NCBI GenBank assembly: GCA_963082875.1
Contig: OY720097.1
Span: forward strand, 7,448,501-7,512,500
Direction of reading: 5' to 3'
DNA from: Corella eumyota
Taxonomy: Eukaryota; Chordata; Ascidiacea; Phlebobranchia; Corellidae
DNA: 64,000 nucleotides
Shown here: positions 22,401 to 35,082 of the stretch, piece by piece
How positions within the stretch are numbered: position 1 is the first letter of the stretch
How the letters are laid out: every line of letters begins with the position of its first letter
Translations under genes and position numbers: made by a program
Notes under the pieces: generated by a model
What the model saw: only the letters and a program-made list of their open reading frames with translations
What the model was told of the DNA's origin: nothing
Databases searched by the model: none

Positions 22401-24751
22401 ATGATGCCATTAAGCCTAATTTTTATTTATGGATTTAAAATTTTTGCCTTAAACAAGTTAAAAAAAATTTTTGCAGGTTTGTTGTGGTGCTATGGATTCA
22501 AATTTGTCAAATATTTTTGACTGGAAAGTAAAAATAGTCACTTATACCAATGACGATAGATCATGGAGAAATTTGGGACAAACTTTTGTGCAACTTCAGC
22601 ATGTGGCCACTGGAAAATTATTACAGGTTTTAAAAATATAAGCAGCATTTTTGCTAATAAGTGAACCAAAATAAAACAAAATTTTGTAAGAACTAGAAGA
22701 GTATTCTTTATTTTACTTTTCTACCCTAAAAGAATAAAGATCACAACAGATTTTTTAGTTAATTTTTTAATGTTATGGTTTTTTTTGATATTTTTTTACA
22801 CTTGACACAGACAAGTGGTAGAAATTTGCCAAAATGGGGCAAAGGTGAAAGTGAGGTCATTGGTGATGTCACAGTTGATGATGACTTACATGTTAGTTGG
22901 AATGCAGAAGTTTTAAAATGTGAGAAAAAGAAAAGAAAAAACATAATTGGAACTTTTCAAAAGGCATTGGAGTACATTGTAAGGCTAAACATTTTTTTAT
23001 AATAGTTATTTGTTTTTTTTTGTAAAGATAAAATCTTATTTTTTTTAATAAATGTTATACCCAATGCATAAACATAATATTTAAAAAAAATAATTTAAAT
23101 CTATTGCATCATATATTTTAATCTTTGCTTATATTAAGTTATTATTTATTTTATTTTAAGAGATTTTTTAAAATGGTTTATAGTAGTATAGTAGTCAGGA
23201 CACTTGCTACACAACATAACGTTGATGGATCAATTCCCACTGCTCTCATGCTGTAGTGCCCTTGAGTAAGCCTTATAAATGGTATAAACTCCTGCTGAGC
23301 CAGCAATTAATCAGCAAAATAATTACCAGGCAATTATAATTAATAATATCCCAAACTGCCAAAGGCAACTTGAAACTGGGTCGAAATGACAGTTTTTACT
23401 CTATGTTCAGGTCATGAAGTTGACTTTTTCATGTCGAGGATAAAGATATATATTACAAAAAAAGTCCTGTTTTATTTTTTTAGTTTGAAATTTAACATTG
23501 TGTGATTGAAACTATTTTATTTTTAAAGACATTCACTAGAAAAATATCTCGCAACCCGGCTACAGAACACAGATTTGGATCCAAGGTCTATGATTGGCCA
23601 TTAGCTCAAACCAGTATAACATACTGGCATAACCTAACGACAAACTCTCATATCCTATTTGTTGGCAATGTAGTTAGTTGGTCAGGTGGTCTGGTGGCTG
23701 TTTTTATAACAAGTGTTCATGCTGTTTTGACTTTGTTGTGTGTACAACGTGGAATTAAAATACCAGGTAAGTAATATGGTTGTTTATTGTCAATTTTTCT
23801 AACCATTAATATTCATTTTTTTTTAATTTTTGTTATTCAAATTTGGAATTAAAAAAAACGCAATCTTAGTGTAGTGGTTAGAACACTTGGTTTTACAAAA
23901 TAAGGTTTTTAGGTTTGGTCCCATTTGTTTCCATACTGTAAACCCCATCAGTAAGAAGCTATAAGAAAACCATTTGCGAAATAATTTTTGAGCCATTTTA
24001 ATTACCAACAACACCCAAGCTGCCAAATTAAATTAAGACTGGGTTTTGGTAACATATGGTATTCTATCTTTAGGCCATAAGGTTGGATTTTCTCTTTTAA
24101 GGATAGATAAATATAAATGAAAAAATTTAAATTTAGAAAATACTGGCTCCTCAAAAAAGTTTAAAATTTTTTTTAATTTTTTTAGAACAATGCCACAGAT
24201 TGAACAGAGTTTACTTCATGATGGTATCTGCATGGTTTTTGCAAATATATCGACATTTTATATCAGCTAATCAATATTCATTCTCTTATCAATATTTACC
24301 TGCTGTTTTGTGTCTTCATATTTTACAATCTGCTTTGTTGGGAACTACTTTTTCATGCTGGTAATATTGAAATTTTTTGGTTATCAATATATTGTTCTTA
24401 TCGTTAAATGTTTTTTCAAAAGGACCAATTTATTGTTTGTTTTGTTTAGTTTTTAACAATTTTATAAAAAAATGATTTTTGGAGCGTTTTTTTTGACTTT
24501 TTGCCAATATTTTTTTTATTTAACTGTATGTGTATTGACCCCTAAGTATTTTTATTAATTTAAAAAAAAAGGTTTTATACACTTGCAGTGGTGTGCTGGG
24601 TAAAACTATTACCTTCATTTACATTGGATTAGTTGTTTATTGTTACTGGAGTTTAAGACCAATCACATATGGGTTTCCACACACTGGAAAGCAAGATTTA
24701 ATCGATAATTCGTGGTGGAATACCTGGGAAATATTAGGACCGCGTGGTTAA
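19437..24751 (+). CDS. POMT1: Protein O-mannosyltransferase 1 (POMT1)
   Basis: An ER-membrane enzyme that transfers mannose from dolichol-phosphate-mannose to Ser/Thr, for example on dystroglycan; vertebrate POMT1 works with POMT2. Thirteen exons: 19437-19555, 19984-20135, 20288-20434, 20621-20856, 21113-21256, 21330-21423, 21645-21766, 22229-22360, 22477-22626, 22811-22978, 23529-23766, 24186-24360 and 24589-24751, giving 679 residues. Landmarks: the catalytic-loop Asp-Glu in VFDEVYYG, QSRLMLNDS, the MIR-region blocks YPMLY, THDVAAP, TFVQLQHVATGKLLQTSG and NLPKWG, and the closing SLRPITYG ahead of SWWNTWEILGPRG. POMT1 is preferred over POMT2 from the N-terminus, the RGSS-QQVVTC block and the tail. 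It is about 70 residues shorter than human POMT1 (747). The largest gap follows exon 4, where one or two helices seem absent. Exon 7 uses the acceptor at 21643-21644 to stay in phase. SINE copies sit in introns 1, 10 and 11. Confidence 0.93.
19621..19885 (-). mobile_element. tRNA-derived SINE, near full length, antisense in POMT1 intron 1
   Basis: On the minus strand it reads a B-box-like GTGGGTTCAATCCCC head, a GCTGAGCCAGCA body, CCCAAACTGCC, GGCAACTCGAAACTGGGTCG and the 3' module ending ATCGAGGATA. A 23-base body unit (TTCACACCGTTTATAGCGCC plus a few bases) is duplicated in tandem at about 19777-19818. Confidence 0.85.
23180..23450 (+). mobile_element. tRNA-derived SINE, near full length, in POMT1 intron 10
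   Basis: Modules in order: tRNA-like head (GTAGTCAGGACACTTG, then GATCAATTCCCACTGC), CTCATGCTGTAGTGCCC, GCTGAGCCAGCAA, CCCAAACTGCCAAAGGCAAC and the 3' module with ATGTCGAGGATAAAG. With the minus-strand copy at 19621-19885 it defines a unit of about 260-270 bases. Confidence 0.85.
23860..24118 (+). mobile_element. tRNA-derived SINE, diverged copy in POMT1 intron 11
   Basis: The head has a clear A-box-like TAGTGTAGTGGTTAGAACAC and a weak B-box. The 3' module survives as TATTCTATCTTTAGGCCATA, then TTAAGGATAGATAAATATA. The body is poorly conserved. Confidence 0.75.
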
Positions 24752-25099
24752 AATTGAACGTAAAGGTAGGAAGTTGTGTTTTAGTATCAACACTGTAGTA
24801 TAGTTCTAAAAGCACTCGACTTTTTTACACGAAGTCGAGGGTTTGATTCCCACTGTCGTTATGTTGTGTAGGTATCTTAAGTAAGAAGCTTAAAACGGTA
24901 GTTTATACCATTAAAAAAGCTAATCGACAAAAATACAGCTAAGAGAAATAAATTTAAAAAAAGTGTTGCATTATTACTTAAATTCAACTTAACATTTTTT
25001 TCGCTGCAAAATACCAAATATTTCTTTAATTATTTTATTGTGAATAATTAATATTTAATTGGCGATTTTAACGTTTAGCTTAAAAGTGCAGCCATGTTC
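24752..25099. other. Convergent gap between POMT1 and the colipase-like gene
   Basis: Only 348 bases separate the two convergent stop codons. The gap holds the truncated SINE and an AATAAA at about 24949 that could serve POMT1. Confidence 0.6.
24791..24945 (+). mobile_element. tRNA-derived SINE, 3'-truncated, just after POMT1
   Basis: The head AGTATAGTTCTAAAAGCACT and B-box-like AGGGTTTGATTCCCACTGTC are kept. The body fades after AAGTAAGAAGCTTAAAACGG and the 3' module is missing. It starts about 40 bases after the POMT1 stop, so it probably lies in the 3' UTR. Confidence 0.7.
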
Positions 25100-26072
25100 T
25101 TAAGTTGTAAAAGGAGGGGGATTCGGGTTGTTACGATCTGCACACCTCTTGTCACCGTTCGAGTTTCGATCACAATGACAGCCGAGCTCGCATAAACAGT
25201 AAGTGTATACGTCAATTATGCCCTAGAATATAAACATATAAATATATTTAGGAATTTAATCAACTTTAGTTAACTGTTTTCTGCTAGCTGTTTTAAATTG
25301 GTGTATTTACATTAAGAATAAATTAATTGATAAATAATTGCCAACGCTTGATTTAAATATATTGTAGCATAGGTTTGTTTTAAATAGCTGTTTTTAACGA
25401 GTCTTCTATTATTAAAGGACGGACAGAATTTTTTGTACTTAATACACAAAATAAAAAAATAACAAATTACGTCATCCTGGCATCGATCATATTCCTTGGT
25501 ACGGGCTGTACAACGAGCCACCTTTAACCAATCATACATACAACATCCACTTTTACATTGATCTCCTTCTAAGCATATTTCCCCGTTGTCCTGGAAAATT
25601 GGATTTAAAATTCTGTATTACTTAACAGTTGGTAGAAGCGAAGGATTTGTGTTCTTTACTATATAGCAATGTAAAATCCCTGTTTTTTTAGTGTTTTGGA
25701 TTTAATTTTTTTGCATGTTGTTGATTGATATTGAGCATTTATTTTTTAAGCGTTGTTTAAAGACTCTACTACTATTCGTAATCTAGCATTTATGGTTCTA
25801 CAAAAATTCTTAGTTTTGATTGAGGTCAGAATATGATCCCCTTTTTTATATTGCAAAAAAATTGCGTTGTTTTTTAGCTAATTTTTATGAAAAGCTTTAA
25901 TAACAGTATTATATCTTGGTATGGGTTACTACCCCTGTTATGTTTACATTTTTATCAAAATTTTAAATTTAAATAAATAACTATTTAAATCACTACTTAC
26001 CAAGTCATAAAACAGAGGGTCAGCATAAGCCAATGGCAAAATGCACACAAGTATTAAAAACAACAAGCGCAT
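25100..26072 (-). CDS. Colipase-like secreted protein
   Basis: Colipase is a small secreted cofactor that anchors pancreatic lipase to bile-salt-coated lipid. Three exons (26001-26072, 25471-25590, 25100-25222) give 104 residues. The signal peptide is MRLLFLILVCILPLAYA. The mature part opens DLDNGEICLEGDQCKSGCC, matching vertebrate colipase (ENGE-C-QCKS-CC) almost residue for residue. It continues VARCTARTKEYDRC and VYTYCLCELGCHC, in the positions of ARCTS and YYKCPCERGLTC. Vertebrate colipase has ten cysteines; I count eleven, the extra one in ELGCHC. The tail is Pro-rich (NPNPPPFTT). Dickkopf and prokineticin share the fold but lack this N-terminal match. Function by analogy would be in gut lipid digestion; lipase binding is not shown. 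The gene converges on POMT1. Confidence 0.85.
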
Positions 26073-26966
26073 TTTTTTCTATTTCTAAAATCTACAACAA
26101 AAACTAGTTAAAACATATATAAGTAACCTACAACTTAAAATCTTATTTTAATGTACTTTTAAACTAGTAATTGTTTTTTAATTAACATAACTTTTTGAAA
26201 TTTAAGTATTTTTTGCTACAAATTCCCCAATATATTCTGTTATAACTTTTTAAATTTGTTGAAATAGTTTTTAACGAGTTGAATAGTTTTTTCTTTTGTT
26301 GAAATAGTTTTTTCTTTAGTATACATTTGCAAAACTATGTTCTATTTTCTATAACAGCAGTGTATTTCTATTTAAAGACATCTGGTAAAATTCGCACGTT
26401 TATTTTAGTAGGAAAAGGCTAAGGTTATGTTAGGTCATAACCTTTTTTTTGATCTAGGTTATTTGTTAGTCTGTCTCTGTGCTATTACCTATATAGTAAT
26501 ATGCTTTATTTGGTTTCTATTTTTTATACATCTGTATCAATTTAATATTCACTTTGCAATTACATTTCTTTGTTAGTAAATAAGGGTTAAGAGTATTAAA
26601 AAAGTTGTGTAGACAAAATAAATACATTAAGTAATTATGGCGTTTATTAAGTTTGGTAATCATAATTTTTGTGAATTTTTTTACCTGTAAAAATAAACTT
26701 TTTATTGTGGATAAATAATCTAAGTTTTCTGTAGATTAATTTTTTTTTAAGTTGAACCAACTAATTAAAGGCGTTGATCAACTTAAAACGCATAATCTAT
26801 ACATAAAAAAATGCAATTAAATCACAAAATTACAAAAAATTGTAACTCATTACTTATTTCATAACCTAAAGACCACTTTTTCTGTAGCACAGTTTTGACC
26901 CCGGGCAAATGATTTAAAACGAAATGTTAAAGCATTTTTTCGAAAATGGAATCCACCAAAAACGTT
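26073..26966. other. Intergenic, colipase-like to unknown gene
   Basis: AT-rich and non-coding by eye. It should hold the promoter of the colipase-like gene on the left and the 3' UTR of the next gene on the right. Confidence 0.6.
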
Positions 26967-28867
26967 TTATGTTTCAAGAAGCGGAAGTTTTACGATAATT
27001 TGTTTTCGCATCAAATCAGCGTCGCTGCTGATGATCGTGGATATGCGCGGAAGTTCGCGGTGTTTTTGTTCCTGTGTCACCGTAGACGGCTTCTCGCCAA
27101 TCACGATGTCGTCGGTACGCAAGAGTGCGACTTGTTGTAAAGATTGTCGACCCAAATCTCGCAATTTTGACCTCCGGAATATCGAGGGATTTCGACTACT
27201 TAGGGGTCTGGGTAGAGGACAACTCGAAGCGAGATTGTGAACGCTACAAGGTTATAGAAAAAATTAATTTGCCTAGTAATGTTTTATTTAAAGTAATACT
27301 TTTTAAATGAAGCTAGTATTAAAATTTCGCTTTTTACTTAAAAGTATAAAATTATCACCGACTTACTTTAATTTTCTTTGATTGACCGGATGTGAAAAGT
27401 GACCTCGGTTTTTTGGAAGAGGAGTGATAACACTTCCTCCTTGCATCCAGTGGATGTGGTAGAGGACGTCGTCGCGGGTCGGCTCGACCCTTGCTCTTTT
27501 CGGTCGAATTTTTTTTCTTAAAATCATTGAAAAATCCGGAATTAATGATCCCGCAGTCTCGCGTTCGATTTTGGGCGCTGGCTGGGACGCAACAAGGCGC
27601 GCCCCCGTTCTTTCGTTTCCTATTAATCGAACTCCGCGAAGGGGTAACAGATGGGGTGGAGTTTTTTCCTGTTTTTGTTTTTCTCGTATTTGTTGAAGTC
27701 TGTCTAGGTGAGATCTCCGGTTGTGGTTAGTTCGACCGACAGGTTCGGCACCAGCAAGACAACCACGATACTTCGTTACGTCTAGGGGTCCGCGCATGTC
27801 CTGTACACAATTATATATTGCTTTGCATTAACTAACGACATCAGCTTTTATTAAATCAGTCAAATGTCGACTTTTTTTTCTTAAAATCTAACGACATTAG
27901 CTTTTATTAAATCAGTCAAATTGGCTAAACTATGTCAATGTCTGATTTATGTTTTGTTATTTTTAAATATCTGATACAGACAAGAAAAATCAAGTTAAAT
28001 TAATTATAATCCTTTTTGTATTTCAAAAATAATGCCAATTTTTAGATGATTTATATTCCTATTTCCATATGTTGCCGTAAAGTTAAGTATTTATTACCTT
28101 GATATTGCAATTTAAATCTAACGTCAAGTGGTCTTTAGCGTTGTACTCGTTGGTTGCAAATCTTTTTACGTCGTCAATTTTTTGTTGTTCCAGGTTTCCT
28201 CTTAGAATCATCAACCGTTTGAGGTAACTTCCATTTACATTTTCTGACGTGTTATGCCAGGCGTCTGAAACATAACAGGCATCTTGTAAACCTTATATAT
28301 ATATATATATATCCCACCAACTGCCGAGCTATTTATTTGTTTTTCTACCTATATACAATAATTTTATTTATATTTTTTTATTGACGTTTATCATTGATTC
28401 TGACTGAATTCCTACCAAGGCAATGATAACGAAATGGCAAAGTAATATATACAAGCCTATAAGACACAATAGGAAGTGTTTAGACAAAGGTGTTATTACC
28501 CTAAGCACCCCTTTCAAGGCTAGATTATGGAATAAATGCCCTTATAGCAGATGCTTTTTAATTTAACCCTATCACTAACGAAACAACATCGGTCGGGTTA
28601 ATTTGCGGTTAAATACCGTTGTCGCTGTGTTTATGGGGAATAAAGAGTGCGTACTTAACAAATTTGTTTTCGGCGTCGACTTGTAGAACCCTAAAGGTCG
28701 GATTTAAAGATAATAGCGTATAGGCCGACCTATTCATCTGAATAAATAAAAGCGTATACCCTTAATTTTTAAGCGCATTTTAATTGAAAAAGGCGATTAC
28801 CTTGTTTGATATTGGGAAGCCCAGATGGTTGGCTAAAGCCGGGTTGTCGACTTAGTTGACTTGCCAT
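26967..28867 (-). CDS. Unrecognised basic protein, 314 residues
   Basis: Four exons (28801-28867, 28098-28264, 27367-27800, 26967-27243) join in phase and total 945 bases. There is no signal peptide or membrane segment. The N-terminus is MASQLSRQPGFSQPSGLPNI. Exon 3 is rich in Arg, Lys, Pro and Gln, with HLDRLQQIREKQKQEKTPP, ILRKKIRPKRARVEPTRDDV and a histidine-rich run (VLYHIHWMQGG). Exon 4 starts Ser/Arg/Pro-rich and ends MRKQIIVKLPLLET. I do not recognise a family. Composition would suit a nuclear or cytoskeletal protein, but that is a guess. Exons 3 and 4 are clearly more GC-rich than the flanks, which supports real coding. A TTTTTACAG acceptor lies eight bases before the start codon, so the transcript may receive a trans-spliced leader. 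Confidence 0.72.
27832..27922. repeat. Direct duplication in an intron, period 56
   Basis: CTAACGACATCAGCTTTTAT and the following TAAATCAGTCAAAT occur at 27832 and again at 27888 with one mismatch. It lies in intron 2 of the unrecognised gene. Confidence 0.85.
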
Positions 28868-29823
28868 GCTTAGACCTGTAAAAAGAAATTGAAAAATATC
28901 AAAATTACTACAGAAAGATATACATTTACACAAAGATTTTTTTCATGGGTTGATTGGGTAAAATTTATTTTGTAATTTGTATTTTAACATTTAAAATTGG
29001 AATTTTCAAATATGTTAAATTTTTGTAAATTCATTAAGTGTTTTTTTTAGTGTTCGTGACCTAAACACTTCGTTGCCAAACCCTTTCAATATCCTACGAT
29101 GAATACCGTGTAACTACGTAAGTCGTGACGTCATTGTTTAATCACCACGTGGTTGTTTACGAAAGGTAAAGTTTCGAACCGCACTGACATATAGTTAATC
29201 GCGAGACACGTTTTTTAGACAAAGCTGTCCCAGTATCTTTAATTATTATTTATTTATAAACTCGAATTTAAATGTCAAAAACTATTAATTTTCGCTAAAG
29301 GGCTCCGTTTAGCTCATTAACATTGCTTTCTTTTACATTAGTGTTATATATATAAATATATATATATAAGTACTTATTAGGTAGACTTGTATTTGTGCCA
29401 GTTTAAACTTCTGATCTCAAAATGTTTTTTAATATAAACTTTTTTACAAAAAACAATTCACAACTCTTATTTTGTAAGCAGTGTAATAATAATAAATAAG
29501 GGTATTAATAAGACACGACATAACATAATATTACCACAGGTGCTTATTATAAGGAAGAAAACAAAACATACGTTGTCATAAGCTAAATAAGAATATCTTG
29601 TACTTATTGGAAAAGTGTATAAGCCAATATGAGGTCGCGGCAAAGTTAAACAAATGACTTAAATTAGCGCTAGTTGTTTATCTTTAGTCCAAATATTGTA
29701 ATAATATGGTGTTTGGCACAGTTTTACACCACAATTGTCTTTTTATTTTTCTATTTTTCGCGGATTCGACGACTGTCTGTACCAAATTCTTGCAGAGTCG
29801 CGTTTAAATTTAACGTCACGCTT
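28868..29823. other. Intergenic, unknown gene to BTBD19
   Basis: Includes the short 5' UTR of the gene at 26967-28867 and the 3' flank of BTBD19. A TA-rich tract lies at about 29345-29368 and a TGACGTCA site at 29126-29133. No exon is recognised. Confidence 0.55.
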
Positions 29824-30699
29824 TTAATTGACTTTTGGCAGATATTGATGACTGTCACGTGACTTGGTACCGACTCGCATACATGTGCTGTAGGAGGCAG
29901 GGGTGTTCTCTTTGAGTGCGTGAAAGCGCCACGCGGCGGCAAGCTGGTCCATCGGAATTAAACCATCTTTTCGGTTGTCCTCTTCGACTTTTGTGAGCTC
30001 ATCAGAAGATAGCAAAGGTAGGCGAACAAGAGATATGACTGATCCTGCTAATTCGCGTATGTGCCTGCCAGAAACAATGGAATTACTTCTAGCCCATTTT
30101 TTAATCGAGTTTAAGATATCTAACTCGTCAGCGTTTAGTGCATCGCCTCTCATGAACACCCCCATGGCTTCTGGGGAAAGCTGTTGAAATCCCTCAGTCT
30201 TCAACACTTCAGAACCGTTCTTCATTGCGTAATCTAAGGATTTTTGTAGCATTTCCGGTTGGGCGTGGGAAACAGAGGCTTGAAGAACTTCGCATGCTGT
30301 ATCCACCGATAAACCGTCTAGTAAAAATCTCGAGCATAAACGTCGTAGCCCGTCCAAGTTAAATTCCATCGCCAAAGACATGACATCAGGCGCTAAATCA
30401 GGAGTCAGTGTACAGCAGTTAGTGTACATGTAATCTAAGGCGGTAAGAAACACTTCTGGTCTAATATTAGGCAGGGCATGTGGCGTGTCCCGGCTTGTAC
30501 CAGCATGTGCTGGCTGTTTTGCGAACATTGCTCGCATAACGTCAGATCTTGCAGCCAATAAGCACCTGTGACCGTACACTAACTGCCTCTGCGTGCCAAC
30601 TAGAAAAGATGTGTCGCTAAAATCCTTGTGGTTGATGCAGCGTTTACGCATTAGGCTGTAAAAAGCGGTTTGGTCGCCCCGCACCAAGCGTTCGTCCAT
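29824..30699 (-). CDS. BTBD19: BTB/BACK-domain protein BTBD19
   Basis: A single exon of 291 residues, the same length I recall for human BTBD19. BTB-domain proteins dimerise or oligomerise and some are CUL3 adaptors; the role of BTBD19 itself is poorly known. The BTB fold spans about residues 20-125, with FSDTSFLVGTQRQLVYGHRC, LLAARSDVMRAMF and LTALDYMYTN. A BACK-like helical region follows (about 130-240: VLQASVSHAQPEMLQKSLDY, ELDILNSIKKWAR). The closing block GLIPMDQLAAAWRFHALK matches the BTBD19-specific end. No Kelch repeats follow, which fits BTBD19 rather than KLHL proteins. The frame is more GC-rich than its flanks. The start lies directly after ATTCAAG, which could be a trans-splice acceptor. 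Confidence 0.88.
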   Translation of the reverse strand: MDERLVRGDQTAFYSLMRKRCINHKDFSDTSFLVGTQRQLVYGHRCLLAARSDVMRAMFAKQPAHAGTSRDTPHALPNIRPEVFLTALDYMYTNCCTLTPDLAPDVMSLAMEFNLDGLRRLCSRFLLDGLSVDTACEVLQASVSHAQPEMLQKSLDYAMKNGSEVLKTEGFQQLSPEAMGVFMRGDALNADELDILNSIKKWARSNSIVSGRHIRELAGSVISLVRLPLLSSDELTKVEEDNRKDGLIPMDQLAAAWRFHALKENTPASYSTCMRVGTKSRDSHQYLPKVN

Positions 30700-33212
30700 C
30701 TTGAATTAATATTTTCGCCTGGTGGAGCAGGTCGGATTTAACAAGTAACTTAATAGTCCAATAACTGTTTTAATTGTAATGTTATATGAGTGTTTTTACA
30801 ATGCTATTCTAAACAACAATATAGTTTTAACACCTAGTATATGTTATGACTTCCTTATTTAGCAAATTGGTTAATTTATGCCAGTATATTTTTGGAGTTC
30901 TTATGCAGAAAACTAAGCATTATCTAATGGATAATGTACTAATTGTGTCCTTAAAACCTTACTGACTTGCATTGGACACCCTACGCTAAAGCTTCAACAG
31001 GCCATTAAAATTGGGTTTTTAAATTTTGATTTTACTTTTATAACGAAGTCACGTTTAAACGAAATGCTTATTACTAATAACCTATCTGGTAACGCCCAGA
31101 CAACATTCACTTACGAGTCGTACTGCGCGGAAAAAAGACTGCCTCGCGTCAACATGATAGCCTGGGGTGTCGTTAAAGTTGTCCTTCTTGTTTCACGCTA
31201 AACAAAAAACTAATCAACCAAATTCAATCAGTTAAATTTGTCTTTTCTCGATCCATAAACGGGTAATAAAAGCAATTTCGGATATGATTATTACTTAATT
31301 ATTGGGTGTCTAAAGTTTTCTCTTCGTTTCCATAACTGACTATGTACGGAGCTATGTCGTAATAATGGCTTATTATTTTATTGTTGTATAGTCTACAAGT
31401 AAAGGATATGGCATGTTGACTGCCTTTAATTGGTGTTTCGCTAAACCATGTTAATTATGCTGCTACTAATCAAGTTAAAGATCACATATCACTGCGTTGT
31501 TTTTTAACAGCACTCACATATAGGTTTAAGATTGATATTACATAAACAACTAACAAATATTTTCAGTAATAAAAATTAAAGTTTATGTCATCTTTTAAGC
31601 CTGACCAAAACTATATAAACGTTTATAAACCTTTATATGGCTTTGAACCTAACTTTGTAGCCTACAAACAACAACAATTTTATTTTTAATTTGTACCTAC
31701 CGGTTATGGTGGCAAAGAACATTTTTTGAATACACAAAAGAATATTAAGTGCAACACTGTTCCAGGTAAAATCCGTTTTCAAGTACATAAAAATCTATAT
31801 AATATTTTAAACACAGCTGCTATAATTTAAAGTAGGGCTTGCCACACTATCCTTTATATTAGCCTAAGTACTCTAATAAGCATCGATAAGTTTTGGATTA
31901 TTTTTTGATTGCTCAAACGAGTCTGCTCTATCGCTATATTTACACAGTCACATTTAATCCCACTCCCGAATGATTTTGCTGAAGATGTATTGATTTACTT
32001 CGATTGCTTTAAACTTTAAATTTGGTCAAGTTAAAATAGTTTGCTGGTTAAGTAAAGTTTGTCGTATTGTATGTATATAAACTTTTTAAATAAAATGACC
32101 AAACCGTTTAGAATGTTGTGTATAAAAACAATTTTAAATATAAATAGTTCATATACAACGTACCTTAAAATTTGGAATCACAGATTGCTTTTTTGATGTC
32201 CAGTCTTATACAAAAAATTGAAATAGTTATGATGTTTTCATATTATTATAATCACACATATTAATATTTCTATACATGTTTGTCCTTCTGGATTGAGTAA
32301 AAACAACAAATGAAATCATGTAATTACACAAGTGGCCATTCCCACCTATACTACGTTATAGCTGGATAATTTTACTAAGAAAACAAACTTTCTTTTATTG
32401 ACATCCTTGTTTTTCTAGCTGCTGAAGAGACACTGTAATAATTAAAAGATATGAAATAGGCGTTAATACCTTTAAACTTATTTAGTTTTGGCATCTGTGC
32501 CTATACTTTAGTTATACTTAACTAATTTTATGTTTTCCTTTTTTAAATGGTGATATTTGGACTTTACTTTTCGGACATATACTTGTTGGCCTTTTATTTA
32601 AAACAGATAAGGTAATTTGATCAACATAATTTAATTACTCGAAATAATACTATTGTCTTTTTTGTCTTAAATAAAATATTTCTATTTTCACTAAATTTTT
32701 ATGTTAAAAATATTATTCTATTTAAACATTTTAAATGCGACAACCATTGTGCACTGACATGTTATCTATAACCTCTTTAACCGCTCGAGAATAAAGTGGT
32801 TATGTGCGGTTTAAAAGTTCGGTTTAAGCGTTAAACGTGCGCACTTCCAGTAAAAACAACTTACTGACACTATTTTATGCTACATAGTTATTTGCCTTAA
32901 TATTATTTGTTTGAAATGTATTGTGTAATAATGGTCATATTGTAAATTATGAACAATAATTATTTAAATAATTAATGACTCGGCGTAAGTTTATGTCCCA
33001 CAAACCGTTTTTTTTTTATTAAAATTATAATCACAGACATTTCATAGAAAATTAGCCTGTACCAAATTACAGATTTTTTTCAGTTTATTATTTTTATTAA
33101 CAACGATCAAATTATTTTATCTAACTTTTAAAATTGTGGATTATTTTATGGCATCTAATTAAAAATATTCATATTGTGATATTGTTAAATAAATAAGAAT
33201 GCAATAAATAAT
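30700..33212. other. Intergenic, BTBD19 to actin
   Basis: About 2.5 kb of AT-rich DNA with no supported exon. It holds the upstream region of BTBD19 and the 3' flank of actin. A minus-strand AATAAA at 33084-33089 lies about 125 bases beyond the actin stop and is a likely polyadenylation signal. Confidence 0.6.
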
Positions 33213-34465
<1,253 letters not shown>

Positions 34466-34473
34466 TTAGTTTA

Positions 34474-34820
34474 TCTGAAAATAAATGCTGTTTTAGTTTA
34501 TCTAAAAATAAGTAAAGTTTGCTTACTAGCGATAGTCAAAAATGCACATTTTATAGCAAATAGGTTAATAGATTTTACTTGCTCGATTTAGACTTTAAAA
34601 ATATAATAAATTCAGTTGTTGATGCTGAAGAGATGCTGAAGGCAAATGAATGATTTGTTACGACGACCACAAGCTTTTTATAGTTTTTAACAGTCTCTAA
34701 ACTATTACCTTGTTTGGTAACAACAGCGGCAAGAGTCAGCTGCATTTTCTAAGGTGTTGATATCTACAGATTATTGTTGAAATCTGAATCGAGCTACGCG
34801 GTCGTGAAAAATTTCACACT
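34474..34820 (-). promoter_or_regulatory. Muscle actin leader and promoter region
   Basis: Reading toward actin on the minus strand: a GTGTGA T-box half-site (34814-34819), a CAGCTG E-box (34737-34742) and a TATAAAA box (34676-34682). A start site is expected near 34645. A leader exon could then end at a GTAAGC donor (34521-34526) and splice across a 52-base intron to an acceptor before 34474, just upstream of the ATG. In Ciona, Tbx6-type T-box sites and E-boxes drive larval muscle genes; their use here is inference from motif and spacing. Confidence 0.6.
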
Positions 34821-35082
34821 ATTACGACAGATGATAATGACCCAAAAAAATTTCAAAACATAAATGATTAAATTGTTTTTCTATATATTAAACTGATGTT
34901 TTTTTAATTTACTAATAATATAGGGTTTTTATAAAATGTCCCGTTTTAGTTAAAATTATTCTTCGTTTCGCGTGATTAATTTCGGTACTTTCCCTAACGA
35001 AAATGGTTTGCAAAAATTAAAATTCTGAAATTGTGAATTTCAATATCAATATTTTGTGTTGGTGTTAGGAATAAATAAAACT

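Noticed and set aside
4794-29368. TA-rich tracts as origins or promoters
   Set aside because: Simple dinucleotide runs are common in AT-rich animal DNA and nothing around them supports a function.
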